A stretch of 64,000 bases of DNA from Mesocentrotus franciscanus (GCA_037976565.1 CP137683.1:9882927-9946926); one strand, 5' to 3'. Numbered from the stretch's first letter, positions 25,622-37,222 are shown. Numbers and translations: made by a program. Notes: a model not told the origin generated them from the sequence alone.

Positions 25622-26624
25622 TTATTGAGCTCTCAATTCCCTATCCTTTTTTTTGTTGATTGTAGATCTTATGATCCCAACATTTTTCTTTCCTGTGAAG
25701 AACTTTTTGAAAGGAAGCCCGAATGTTGCCTCAAAGAGTTGTAAAGAAATGTCAAATTCCTCAAGAAGTCCAATAACGGCAAACCATTTATGTAAGTTGT
25801 CTAAGCAGTAGTTGAGAATGGCACGGCGGTAGTCTTTAGTGAGAGTCTCTTGTAAGAAGGCTTTCTGTCGTAACCAGCACGTAGATCTTTCAGGGATGAT
25901 TGTATTGTATGGGATGGTGTCTCTGGTTCGTTCCATGTAGTCCCGTACATAGCGCGTCGAGTTGGGACCTTTTCTACAGGTATCCCCGTAGAAGAGGAGC
26001 TGTCTGAAAAAGTGGCTGCCTTGATGTATAGCCCAGTGGACGATGGACATATTCTTTACATTCACTGGCCCGCAAAGCGTATCACCATGGTTTTTCAGAC
26101 AATAAAAGTAAGAAGAAATGACCCTGTCGTACGTATCACGATTTACCGTCATGTAAGAACAGGGTCTCCCATGCAGAACATCGCAGATGCCAAAAGTACA
26201 GCCACCATTGAAAATAGTTCGTTCAGACGTGCCTTTGGCTTTATAGGTGGCGAACTGTTTTTTACTGTTCAGGATACTTATAAGTACTGAAGGGATACTG
26301 AGATTTCGATGGATACTTTCCAAGATGGCCTTCGTAGTACTCCCACCGGCTTTGTGGTGATGCATGAAAACAACATTGCTATCGCTGTAATTCTTCCTTT
26401 GCCCAGTTGTCATCTTCTCCATGAAATAATTCGGCAGACCCCGCCTATTCTTCATGATTTCAACAAGTCGAACAAGTTTGGAAGGTGCGTAATCACTTCT
26501 CATGAGAGCCAGGAGTGTTTTCGGGTCGGAAAATTCATCCGCGGTCGCACCTTTGCTTTCTCCCGCCTTTTCAAATTCTCCATTCTTATTGGTATTGGAG
26601 TAGTTAATTCCATATTTACAGGCC
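25622..26624 (-). CDS. Sulfotransferase exon 3: catalytic domain and stop
   Basis: A single 1003-bp exon after acceptor ttgtacag carries the whole catalytic domain: P-loop HHHKAGGSTTK, the 3'-phosphate motif, and conserved cysteines (GGCTFGIC, FYCLKNHGDTLCGP) that may form disulfides. The stop TAA is at 25624-25622. Long open frames on the opposite strand here are shadows. Confidence 0.9.
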
Positions 26625-28924
26625 CTGTACAAAAAGAAGAATGTACTTAATAGCCTGTAGAAATACAGACAAAATTAATTGGTTGGGGTAATCATAACAT
26701 GTAGTTTAAGCTTCTACCAACCTACACAATTTAGTAGGCAAGCTTTTGTCCACTCCTGTGGACTTTCTCAAGCCAAGTGTAAATTTATTCGCGTAATTTA
26801 TTGCTGTCTGTTGCCTCGAGATCACTGGGGCTAAGATAGGTGACTGTGAATAGCCAGAGTCCATAATGAGTGAAGGATTAGTCCTTTTTATGCCTCCGCC
26901 CACTGCAAGTAGTGCCGGAGGCATCATGTTTTCGGGTTGTCTGTCCGTCCCTACGTCCGTCAGTCCGTCCCGCTTTCTCGTTATCGCGATATCTCAAGAA
27001 CCACGTGAGATATGAAATTAAAACTTGATGAAAGCATGTATCACCATAGGAAGACAATCATCTGATCAGATTTTGGAGTAACTAGGTCAAAGGTCACAAA
27101 GGTCAACTCATGAAATTTCGGGTACTGGCCTTGTTATCGTGATATTTCAAGAACCATTAGAGATATGACGTTTTAACGTTTTGATAATATGTATTAACAT
27201 TACAAGACAATCTGATCAGATTTGAGGTTAATAGATCAAAGGTTAAAGGTCACAGAGGTCAATTTATGAAATTACAGGTTTTAGCCTTGCCATTGCGATA
27301 TCGCAAATACCACTTGATAAATGGGGTTCAAACTTGGTGATAGTTTGTATCACCATAGGAAGTCAGTCTCATTAGATTTAATGTAAGTAGTTCAAAGGTC
27401 ACAGAGGTCAATTTCTGACATTAAAGGTTTGAGCCTTGCTAATGCAATACATCAAGAACCTCTTGAGATAAAAGCTTCAAACGTCGTGGTAGTATGTATC
27501 ACCATAGCAAGACAAAATAAGTAGATTTTGGATTGATTTGGTGAAAGGTCAAACTTCTTATAGGTCGAATTCTGAAATTACAGGTTTTAGCCTCTTATCA
27601 CCATACATTGAGAACTACTGGGGATATGAACTTCAACCGTATGCGAGTATGTCTCAACATAGGAAGACAATCTGATTAGCTTTTGGGGTAAGTAGGTAAA
27701 CTGTCATAGGTCATGGCATAGATTTTTTTTTTTAATAATAGGTATTAGACTCATTATCGCGATATCTCAAAGACCATAAGAGGCATGATGTTCAAATGTG
27801 ATGGTAGTAGGTATCATCACATGAAGACGATCTGATTAAATGTTGGGCAATTAGGTCTAAGCTAGGCCAATGGTCATAGTGGTCAGTTTCTGAAATTACA
27901 GGCTTAAGCCTGGTTAACCTATTTATGACCAAATCAATGACTATTTAAAGGTATTGTAGCATTGAAGTTTAAACATGTAACTATATATATGCATCACTGT
28001 AGGCAGCAGAGTGATTGTATTGTCAATATGTTACTGATTTATTTACTATGTTTTGTAATACTACTGTACATGTATATATATATATATATATATATACATC
28101 ATTGTACCTTTGTAAATTGACCCTTTCAGCCTTGTGCTGCTGGTCGAGCATTATATACCAATAAATGAAAATGAAAAAATGAAAAAAATATTTTGGGATT
28201 GTCAGGTTCGTAAAGATCAATTGACATGTAAGTATAGGCTTTCTGTTCTCATTATGATATTCCAAGAACTGTTCAAGCCATGATCTCTTCTGATTTTAGG
28301 CGGAAGCATGCATATTCGAGAAACAGTCGCATTAGTCTTGCTATCCAGATGGATTCTTTAACCTTTCCTGACCAAAAGTGTCTTTCAAAGTTCCAATGTT
28401 GTGTCCAGTATTAAAGCCTTTCAGCATGTTTATTGTTATCCGTGGATAGTAAATGGGAAAACGCTGTGATCAAATGGGATGGTTCGATGATTCAGAAAAT
28501 CATTTGAACAGATTGGAAAACTAAGCGAATCTAATTTTGTATTGTTTTACTTACCATTTGTCTAGGGTGGTGTTGTCACATGCGATTTTAATTTTATATC
28601 CGGGGAGGGCAACTTCTGGGTTTCGGGAACCTGTAAAGAGAAAATGAAGAATGCATGAAATCCAAATAGTCGTATATGGCCCGTAGAAGGAGGGGGTTCG
28701 AGTTTATCAATCCTGCATGTGAAGGCAATTATCATATACAAGCCAGTACTGTGACGCTATATTTGCCCATTCATTGTGAAATAACTTTTTACATTATGTC
28801 ACCCTGTAGTACACGACGCGTCAAACTCACCATTTGATTGAATGTACACAGCCAGACAGAAGTAAGCCAGCATTGCCACTATGCAAAAAGAGGACAATTG
28901 TTTTACGTTGCGTATCCCATCCAT
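25622..28924 (-). CDS. Golgi type II membrane sulfotransferase-like protein, three exons
   Basis: Exons, in transcription order: 28924-28831, 28630-28555, 26624-25622; phases 1 and 2 match and the joined length is 1173 nt (390 residues plus TAA). Residues about 10-28 (LSSFCIVAMLAYFCLAVYI) form a signal-anchor after a short basic cytosolic tail, as in Golgi glycan-modifying enzymes. HHHKAGGSTTK at about 145-155 matches the 5'-phosphosulfate-binding P-loop; NRDTYDRVISSYFYC at about 218-232 matches the 3'-phosphate-binding R-x-x-x-x-R-x-x-S-x-Y motif. Known: such enzymes move sulfate from PAPS to glycans or proteins. Inferred: lumenal Golgi sulfotransferase of the Sulfotransfer_2-like group; acceptor unknown. 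No in-frame stops, so probably functional. Confidence 0.85.
26885..28330. repeat. Diverged tandem array, about 150-bp units, with a leading hairpin
   Basis: Seven or eight degenerate units are spaced about 150 bases apart, marked by GCGATATCTCAAGAACCA-like motifs (26985, 27137, 27290, 27440, 27600, 27755, 28250) and by GGTCAAAGGTCACAGAGGTCA and TCACCATAGGAAGACAATC. It starts with a hairpin ATGCCTCCG...CGGAGGCAT (26891-26924) followed by CCGTCC repeats. It fills most of the second intron of the sulfotransferase gene. A (TA)n run lies at about 28072-28096. Confidence 0.78.
28555..28630 (-). CDS. Sulfotransferase exon 2: stem region
   Basis: A 76-bp exon between acceptor tttacag and donor gtaagt. 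Only one frame is open; it encodes SRNPEVALPGYK and CDNTTLDK, ending in phase 2 so that the split codon with exon 3 becomes Trp. This is the likely lumenal stem. Confidence 0.78.
28831..28924 (-). CDS. Sulfotransferase exon 1: cytosolic tail and signal-anchor
   Basis: ATG at 28924 opens MDGIRNVKQLSSF and a hydrophobic anchor, ending at donor gtgagt after a phase-1 G. An upstream ATG eight bases earlier is out of frame and closes quickly. The transcript start was not identified. Confidence 0.78.
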
Positions 28925-29688
28925 TGCACCATATCGAAAGTTAAACTGCACTTGAGATAAAACAAGAATATTTTCACTTGATTTTACGCCGTGTATGATT
29001 TTGCGACCAATCTGCTATAAATTACAACCAAGGAGCCTGGAACAATACAACACATATGTACGGAAGTAAACGCGAATAATTGCAGAGCTTGCACACGTCA
29101 ACTAAACTGTATAAAGCTTTACAAACACAGTCATTCGCTGTATGTCTCTTCAAAGGACGGTGTGGTCCCGGGGTTGGTACCTGGTGGGACTGAAACCACG
29201 TTGAGAATTCTTCAATATTTTAATGGTATTATATGTCGTTCTGAAAACATAATAGAGGAAGGATTTCATTAACTCTCTTTTTGTTTTCCTTCTCTTTTAG
29301 GCACATTCAATACAACAATGGAAAGAATATAAAACAAATTTGAAAGTTGTTGACTTTTTTTCTCTCACGTAGAAAAATGTTATCCTTATGTTCTGGAGAG
29401 TATCATTAGACGATATGAATTGAAAAGAAATGTGACGAAAATTATTCGACAAAGTTGAAATTTTAGCCATTGACCAATTATAATGGCAGTGATTAAATTG
29501 ACGAATCACATGTCCATGGTCCAGAATTGTTTTGACAATATTTGAGTAAAGAAGGGTGAAATTTGATGAGTGTAAGTATTGGGTTAAATTCTTTTCCGGT
29601 GATTGCGAATAGGACCATAACCAACCCCGCTGGAACCATTGCAGCTTCGGTTGTATTGTGGGGGTGGGCGTGTGTGTGTGTGTCTTGT

Positions 29689-29729
<41 letters not shown>

Positions 29730-31079
29730 TGTGTGTGTGTGGGGGGGGGGGTGATCGACCACTTTGTTGAGCCCCACCTGGAATGGATTTTTTTTTTACA
29801 ATTTCTGCATGTTAAGCTACGAAATGTATTTACGCTTACTACCTGCATATACCCTCGCACATTTTTTCTTCAATTTCCCTTTCCCCTTTCTTACATATAT
29901 CATTATATCTCCACTGATAACAGGTGACATTGCCGAGTAAGAAGCATCCTTTGACATATTATGGTTTATCAAAATATACAGAACCTGGCAGCCCGCAGGC
30001 TGAATAACATTAAGCTTAACAATTTAAGAGAGGAAGACAGAAAATAATAGGGAGAGGTAGAAAGAGTGAGAGAGAGAGAGACGAAAGAGATATGATGGAG
30101 AGAAAGAGAAAGAGAGAAAGAGAGAGAGAGAGAAAGAGGGGGGTCCTGTGGAAAGAGTATAGTTGAATCTAGTTATTCTTACTTAATACCACTACAACCG
30201 TTGTTGGGTCAGAACTCAAAACCACAATAAAATTGTACAATTTCTCGGATATTTCAGTTATGTTAAGCTATATCGTTTCAGTATTGAGTAAAGCCATAGA
30301 TACATGCATGTGTTTGTTGCGTTATTTTCATGTATCATTAAACAATCGTATGGAGTATGGTAGTTCTTCTTCGTCTATTTTGACTTAATGGCAATTAGTC
30401 AGTTGTGACTATTGTCGCCAAAATACTTTACGTCACGTGATTATATCTCTCATTTTTTAATTTTTATTTTTTCCTTTAAATTAAATTTTATATTTATCTA
30501 TCTTTTAGGATAATATCGAAAAATAGTATCGAAACAGTTTTGTGGAACTAACCAAATTGACCACACTCCCCCACTCAGTTTCACATAGCACTTGCCCTGC
30601 CCTTGTCTAAAAGATGCCATCTTACCATTTTCGGCGGGCCTAGGTAACTCAGGCATAGGCTAGGGGGCATTTGTGCACCTAAGTGTTCTGAGGGGTCCAT
30701 ATATATATTCAATCTCAAAATTTGACAATAAGACAAAATGTATTAAAGCAAAACATTCGTGGGCTTGGTAAGTGTTACTAGACAGTGCGGTTTATTTGTT
30801 ATATAGACATCGACACAATACACAACCTATATAAATATGCATATACATACAAACCTACACACATGCATATGCCTCTATATTTATTTACGTACATTATCAT
30901 GCGGGCTTGTACATGTCCAAAATATTATTATTATCATTTTTATATATTTTATTCATTATTATTATTGTTGTGATTGTTTTTATTTGTATTATTATTACCA
31001 TCATTATTATCATTATTATCATTATTATTACTCTTATTATTGTTCTTGCTTTTTTAAATAAATATTATTATTATTATTT
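28925..31079. other. Upstream of the sulfotransferase gene: spacer and microsatellites
   Basis: No gene recognised. A promoter for the minus-strand sulfotransferase should lie just above 28924, but no TATA box or defined element was identified. (GT)n at 29669-29750, (GA)n at 30065-30138 and (ATT)n at 30925-31078. Confidence 0.5.
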
Positions 31080-31808
31080 TTGTTTTGATAGTTATTATTA
31101 CATTATGTTACATTTTTGATTTACTGAGTATAATTTGGCATAGGGCCATGTATGATATTGTATTATGTTTTGCTATTTTTTGTTCTCTATATACAAGGGA
31201 GGTATTACTTCCTGATAGGAAACGTACAATAGCCTTTTGTATACTGGACTCGCTCTTTTTTAAGTATTCCATAATTTTTTCCGGTTGAGATTCATATATT
31301 TCTGTTAAAACATAGCCCTTTCTATAATATAGTTAGGACAATATACTAAAGAGTGTTTTACTGTCTCTATTTCATGGCATCTATTACAAAAACCAGTGGG
31401 ATGAATTCTTAATCTGAGGAGATCCTGATTAAGTCCAATGACTCCAAAGCGGAGGCGATGAATGATTGTTGCATGCTGTCTCTCTAATGAACATATATAT
31501 TGTTTATTAACATCTTTTTGATATGTTTTCAAATAGGACTTTGTTTTATTCCACCTCTTCTGCCAAAGGAGTTTGGAACTTATAGTAATCAAGCTTTTCG
31601 TCTCAGACAGAGTTAGATTATTATTGACTTCTATTTTCTTAACTAATGCGGCCTTTGCGTGGAAATCCGCAATCTCGTTCCCTTTGACTCCACAATGTCC
31701 AGGTATCCACTCTACGTATATATCAACTCCTTTATTCTTTAAGTGAGTAGTTATGGTGAGAATTTCCAGAATAAACGCTTCGTCTTTTACAGTGTCTTTC
31801 AATTCCAC
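31080..31808 (-). mobile_element. LINE 3' fragment with RNase H domain and C-terminal zinc tail
   Basis: An open frame at 31808-31305 (minus) reads DIYVEWIPGHCGVKGNEIAD, the C-terminal RNase H signature including the last catalytic Asp, then HRLRFGVIGLN and CNRCHEIETVKHSLVYC, a CCHC-type tail. This combination is typical of jockey/I-group LINEs. It is 5'-truncated at about 31808. The 3' UTR runs to an (ATT)n tract (30925-31078) that probably derives from its tail. Confidence 0.82.
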
Positions 31809-32655
31809 ACTTTATTTCCTTGAAGCGTTCACCGTGGCGTAGACGGCGTTGTTCCGATTGTTTGGGGGGTAACAGCTGTGGGAATCTGCGTCATTATAGT
31901 CTTAGCAAATGTAGGTTTACGCGTCTATCACTCAATTTTGCAAACCGTGGAGTTGGGTAGCAATACCATTATGAGTCATATTGCTCTGGAAGTATGATTC
32001 TCAAAGAGCGTCTTTGTATTCTAACATAGATGGAGTATCACTAGGCTTGAGACAAAATCGGTTTGGTACTATTGGAAGTTAGCTTTTATTGAGCATGTTT
32101 TGAACTCACAAGCAAATTAGAGGATGTGCAGTATTTTTACTAACCTAAAACAGAACATGCCTATTAGAACCGAGTTTCTCTACAGAAGTAAGAATCATAT
32201 CTTTATAGAGCCTAAAGGAAATTTATTACCAGGCGAATGAGCGACCAATTAAGTGTGACTTTGGAACAGTGAAACTGTCGCCTGGGGGCATTAAGTTGAT
32301 ATTAATATTTTGCCCCACGCGACCTTTTTTTTGAGGGAGGCATCTTGATTTGTTACAGTATTAAGAAACACTGCGCCTACTTATATTCGAGTGAGCGTAG
32401 CGACTTAACAAGAAAATTTTGATTTCGAGAATGTTTGGATGGAAATGGATAATGGAAAGTTTGCATTTCAGCCTACTTCAAATCTTATTGTACATTGTTG
32501 TAATTCATGATAATTACATACAGTTTTCTTCTTTTGTATGTGACAGGGTCGATTAGGGGCAAATATCGCTTTCGCCCCCCCCCCCCTCCCCGCTTCCAGC
32601 TCCTATTACAATAACTCCGGTTGGTCTATCACCATGATTGGTTTTAATCTCGAAG
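31809..32655. other. Spacer; one GC hairpin
   Basis: No gene recognised. 32277-32322 can fold (GTCGC...GGGGCA with TGCCCC...GCGAC). A C-run lies at about 32574-32590. Confidence 0.45.
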
Positions 32656-35581
32656 TTATCTCATTTTCAGACGAGAATAATCGTTTCTCCTGTCACCGTG
32701 CGTGCGCATGCGTCTACCTTCATCATGTGAGCAAAGAGACCGCCAAAACAACATCAATTCAACCAGCTTTTTAGCAGGTGCTGTTTTCCGAAAGTACGCT
32801 GTCACTCAGTGGCGTAGCTACTTGGGGGAGGGGGGCACAGGAGGGCACGTGCCCCCTAACTGAATGGCAAAGAAAAAGGTGAGACCGAGGGGAGAGTTGA
32901 AAGAAAAGGAACAAAAAAGTTAGATATGACGAGATAGATTGCTCGAAAACTCTCTTCAAAAATTATAATATTAGGCCTATGTGACTTAGTAAACATGATA
33001 AATCTTAAATGAAACTTGTTGTAAAAGGTGCATTAAACGATTATCGAAAATTGTTTTGGGTGATCCGATCTGCGTCAATGATGAAGCGTACAGCAGGAAA
33101 GAAAAAGGAATGGAGATAGGAGTGAAAGATAGAAGACATACGGGAAAAGAGGCAGAGGAAGTTTGTATGTGTGTCCGTTTCACCTTAAAATGCAAAAATT
33201 TACCCACTCTAAAGCGATACAATAACGTTAGGCCTAACTTCCTTATAAAAGATGATATCGTCTCCCGAACTATATCATGTTGTAGCGCGCGGCCCCGCCC
33301 TAGTTAATATGCCCCCTCAAATGTTTTCCATCTAGTACAGCCTTTTTTCTCGACCAGGGTGCTGCGAGAGTATCAAGTTTTATTTATATCAAAAATATAT
33401 TTTGGAATAACGTCAACTTTATGGAAACAAAATATCAGTAACCGCAAGGTGCCCAAATTTATATCAGTTACGGTATTGCGGTGATGAAATAACATTTCAG
33501 AGATAGTGAAGTGTATTTTTCATGGCTCGCTTCGCTCGCTCGCAAAATTTAGAAATGGGATAGTCTCAGGCAGCGAGGTCCCTGAATATCCCCATACGAT
33601 GATATATCGATATTCGGGCACCTCGCTGCCTGAATATCGTCATGGGCCATGGTCAGCATGGCGCCCGATAATAACCTTATTTATTGTATTTGTATATATA
33701 GCCCTATAAATGAAATTTGAACAGCAAATTTTTTACCCTCATTTGCTTTATTTCTCGAAAAAAATTGTTAAATTGGTATGATTCCTGGCAACAAGATGAT
33801 CGAATATATAACTTTACATTTTATCTAGTGTACGTTGATGACTAAATTACATTTTTGCAGTGATAAAAGTGCAAAAAGATTTCGCTCGCTCGCAATCTTT
33901 GAGATCCAGATATTATTCTCACGCGAAATGCGATGGTAGGTCTGTGTATATGGGAAATGGAAAACAAATCCTCTTTGATGATGTTTGGATTGAAGTGACG
34001 CACAGAAAAATCCTAAAAGGATGCCGTGACTATAAAAAAAATACCGCTGTTCTAGATCAGGCTTTTTTTTCAACCTTTTTTGTAGTCACGGCACCCTTTT
34101 AAGAAATTTAAATTTTTGCGCCACCCCAATCTCAAATCCATTAACAGGAGATTAATTTTGCATCACTCTGAGACTCGTCAAGTGCCTAGAACACATTGGC
34201 ACATTTGTTTCTAAATTTGTTTCTAAAATAATACATTTTGTAATATGATAACAAATTTACTTTATAATCAACACACTAGAACACACCCAAAATAGAATTA
34301 TGAGTGCGGGCACCTCGCTGCCGAATAAATGAATACAAAAATCATTATGTGCTGTCAGTTCAATGCACGAATATGAGGATATTCGGCCATCTCATTGCCC
34401 AGAATTATCCTGTTTCCAGATGGTACCAGCGAGTGAAGCGAACGAGTGTGATAACAATAAAACTTCGATATAAAAGATAAAATATATATACGGGCATTTC
34501 GCTGTCAAATAGAAGGCTATTTGGGCACCTCGTTGCTCAAATAAGGAATTTATTCAGGCACTTCACTGCCAGAAATCATAATGTATCGAAAGGTTGCGAG
34601 CGAGCGAACCGAGTGAGGAACAAAGACATTTTATTATCTTTAAATGCTATTTCCTCATGAAACTACATACTCTATTGGTTTCTAATAATTGGTATTCACG
34701 AAATCGATTTCATTCCAAAATAATGATTAAAAAAATATCTCTCGCGCCACCCCTACAGATGTCTTGCGGCACCTCGGTTGAAAAACGCTGATTTAGTAGA
34801 CTAAAGATTGGTGCCTCCCCAATGACTGAGCCCACGCTACGTCACTGGCTGTCATCGTCATGAAATTAGCCAGTCCGTCCCATTGCCCCGACTTCTCATC
34901 AAATAGAACGATGACGTCCCCCTTTATATCCAGCTCCAATGTGGTGATACTAAATCCTTCTCTTCTTGCAAATTGAAGGACTTGTAAAGACCTAAGTTTT
35001 TCAGAATAGCGATTTCTTGCTGGCAGCCTTTGTTTTTGGCGTTGGGTTCGGTATACTAAGTTGCTCCCTATGAGGTAAAATTACAGCAAAAACAAAATCG
35101 AATAACAAAATATAAATGAGAATTTTCTAATTCATTTTAGGCATAGATGTATGATAAAATTATCTTTATATCATGCGTTAACATGATACTGATAACCAGT
35201 AATTTAATCCCTCCTTATATTTGGTTTCTAAAATGAAAAGATTTCCATATTATCATAATCTACCTGACAAGAAAATGATCATGGTGCCATTGTCTTTTAG
35301 CATTGATATCAGCCTGGTGAAGGTCGTCTCAAGGTCACCTGTATGATACATCGAATGTATAGCACTGATTAGGCTGTACTTGCATTTTGCCAAAGGACTT
35401 TCAGAAAAGAACGGCGAGAGAAGACCGGTGAACCATTAGAAATTATGTTTCTAGTTGTCGTAAGAACTCCATGCAGCCGCGTTGCTTTTGAATGTTTCGA
35501 GTAAGCATTGATTTGGATCCACAGCTACTTATTGATGGGAAGTGAGATCCAAGACTCTTCAGAAAGTGAAGTTTATGCTGA
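32656..35581 (-). pseudogene. Histamine N-methyltransferase-like pseudogene, split by a hAT-like element
   Basis: Minus strand. Exon 35581-35264 reads HKLHFLKSLGSHFPSISS, shifts frame to VDPNQCLLETFKSN, then meets two in-frame stops (TAG, TAA) before WFTGLLSPF and YSLISAIHSMYHTGDLE, ending in NGTMIIFLS with donor gtagat. The next exon (from 35067, acceptor catag) reads QVLQFARREGF and DGLANFMTMT and is cut at 34848 by the element at 32807-34847. Beyond it the frame resumes at 32806-32656 with YFRKTAPAKKLVELM and a stop at 32658-32656. Known: I(S/H)-x-x-H-S-x-Y-Y plus G-T-x-x-I is the C-terminal half of the SAM-dependent fold of HNMT-like proteins, a family large in marine deuterostomes. N-terminal exons were not found. 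Frameshift, stops and insertion make it non-functional. Confidence 0.72.
32807..34847. mobile_element. Non-autonomous hAT-like DNA transposon, 2.0 kb
   Basis: Ends are CAGTGGCGTAGCTA (left) and, inverted on the right, CAGTGACGTAGCGT. The flanks carry an 8-bp target duplication, GCTGTCAT on the right and the same with one extra C on the left. The CAG-start inverted ends and 8-bp duplication are typical of the hAT superfamily. No transposase is visible. The interior holds several degenerate copies of a GGGCACCTCGCTGCC motif and of a CTCGCTTCGCTCGCTCGC-like motif on either strand. The element splits the methyltransferase-like pseudogene. Confidence 0.78.
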
Positions 35582-36227
35582 CTTGTAAAGATAAAAGTGA
35601 CATATTGAAGAACATAATATCAAGAGCTGTCACTCATTCTTAAATCCTTTCCCCCTTAGGTAACCAAGCAAAAACAAACCAAAGAGTGTCATCATGAACC
35701 TGTGAGCCAGTCGGGGAGGGGGTGGGGGGAGCGGGGTTGCTGCACCACCTCCGTTTTTTCAGGGCGCACTGGGGAAACTCCTGGGCTTCCCCAGTGAAAA
35801 GGCACCCAAAATGCGATAACCATTGCGAAAAGTCTTTTTATGGAAAGTATGAAGTAAATAGGCAACCTAAACTGTGAAATATATATATATATATATATAC
35901 ACACATAATTATGATTATTATTAACAAAAAACCATTCCCGTGGGATTAGTGAATGAATAAAAGCCTTACTCTATACATACATATCTTGTGGAACATTAAA
36001 TTAGCAACATAATGTATAGGCCTATTTCGCAAAGGCAGGGTAAAGTAGTTGCTTGGAAACCTAAAATGACTAAAATTTACTTTGAGAAATGCTCTATAAC
36101 CGCTGTGGATTTAATGTTTTTTTTTACACTTTAACGACGTCTAAAACTGCATTAAAAATAATAATAAATTAAAAATTCATGCTCAAAACCACGTACTTAT
36201 AAAGAGATCGGGAACGATCAACCGTAA
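35582..36227. other. Upstream of the methyltransferase-like pseudogene; no further exon found
   Basis: The N-terminal exons of the pseudogene should lie above 35581 on the minus strand; none was recognised. (TA)n at 35880-35900. Confidence 0.45.
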
Positions 36228-36508
36228 TGCCTGAGTCACACCTTTGCGTATTTGGCTTGCGTATTGCTGCGTATTTATGGCAAGCCGTTTTAACATTTAT
36301 TCCTATTTCTTGATATCAAAAATGATTTTCTGTTGTAAAGCAATGGTAATTCTCGATATCAAGAATTTAATTCTTAATATCAAGAATTTGATTTCTTGAT
36401 AATAAGAATTCATTTCTTGATATCAAGAAATAGGAATAAATCTTAAAACGGCTAGCCATAAATACGCAGCAATACGCAAGCCAAATACGCAAAGGTGTGA
36501 CTCAGGCA
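36228..36508. mobile_element. MITE with long inverted ends and TAA target duplication
   Basis: Ends TGCCTGAGTCACACCTTTGC and its inverse, with arms of about 80 bases (also TATTTGGCTTGCGTATTGC), are flanked on both sides by TAA. A 3-bp TWA-type duplication suggests PIF/Harbinger. The centre repeats a TTCTTGATATCAAGAA palindrome. Confidence 0.85.
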
Positions 36509-36567
36509 TAAAACACAAAACACCCGGGCGGGGTTATCTCATCCGTAGTCAAGTGTCTATAGTAATA

Positions 36568-36728
36568 GGGACTTTTAGATTTTACACGACGAGAACGTGG
36601 ACTGCCACGGTGACATCCTTTTAAGGTAATGTGACGTCCTTTTAAGGCACTGCCGGGCACGGGCCAGTGCCTTGAAAGAATGGCACACGTTGCAGTCCAC
36701 TACGTCGACGTGCAAATCTAAAAGTCCC
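36568..36728. mobile_element. MITE with GGGACTTTTAGATTT ends and TA target site
   Basis: Inverted ends GGGACTTTTAGATTT and AAATCTAAAAGTCCC are flanked by TA. The inner sequence also pairs loosely (GAACGTGGACTGC with GCAGTCCAC). It is 161 bp long, lies 60 bases from the previous MITE and is possibly Tc1/mariner-like. Confidence 0.82.
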
Positions 36729-37103
36729 TAATGACTATCAGTTCAATGCTTTATCTAGTCTAGATTCTGTTCGTTTTTATATATTTTGTATTCTTCATTC
36801 ACACATCCCACACACAGCGCGGTGTCTCCACTCATCGCGCGATCCCCCAAACAACCGTCGTAAATCGGGGTACAGATAAGAGGTAATGACTATAAGATGA
36901 TGACGTGGATCCTAATCAAATGATTGGTTGAGAGCGTACACGTGACCAGGCATTGCTTTTGCCTAACACGTAATTTTGATAATGACCGGTCATTAGCAAA
37001 TACTAATTACCGGTCATTAGTAAAATCATGTTATAAAACATCATTTTATAAAACAAATAAAACATAATCTTATAAAACAAATAATACATATCATTTTGTT
37101 CGG

Positions 37104-37222
37104 GCATTAGTAAAATTACCCACACTCGGTACCTTAAAAACAGTCCAAACACCCTCGGCTATCGCCTCGGGCGTGTTAGACTGTTCCAAAGGTACCTTGT
37201 GTGGGTAATTCTTACTAATGCG
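37104..37222. repeat. Inverted repeat, 119 bp
   Basis: GCATTAGTAAAATTACCCAC and CTCGGTACCTT on the left pair with AAGGTACC and GTGGGTAATTCTTACTAATGC on the right, around a centre CCCTCGGCTATCGCCTCGGG. It is probably a very short MITE. The flanking sequence holds further CCGGTCATTAG copies. Confidence 0.7.

Noticed and set aside
26012..26650. Plus-strand open frames under the sulfotransferase
   Set aside because: They are antisense shadows of the catalytic exon, whose minus-strand frame carries the recognised motifs.
29297..29860. 187-residue open frame with a His/Thr tract
   Set aside because: The central tract is translated (CA)n microsatellite and the rest matches no domain; strand-opposite frames of similar length exist.
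34801..35067. A natural stop for the methyltransferase-like exon at SLVY
   Set aside because: That stop lies inside the hAT-like element (beyond 34848); the native frame continues on the other side of the insertion.
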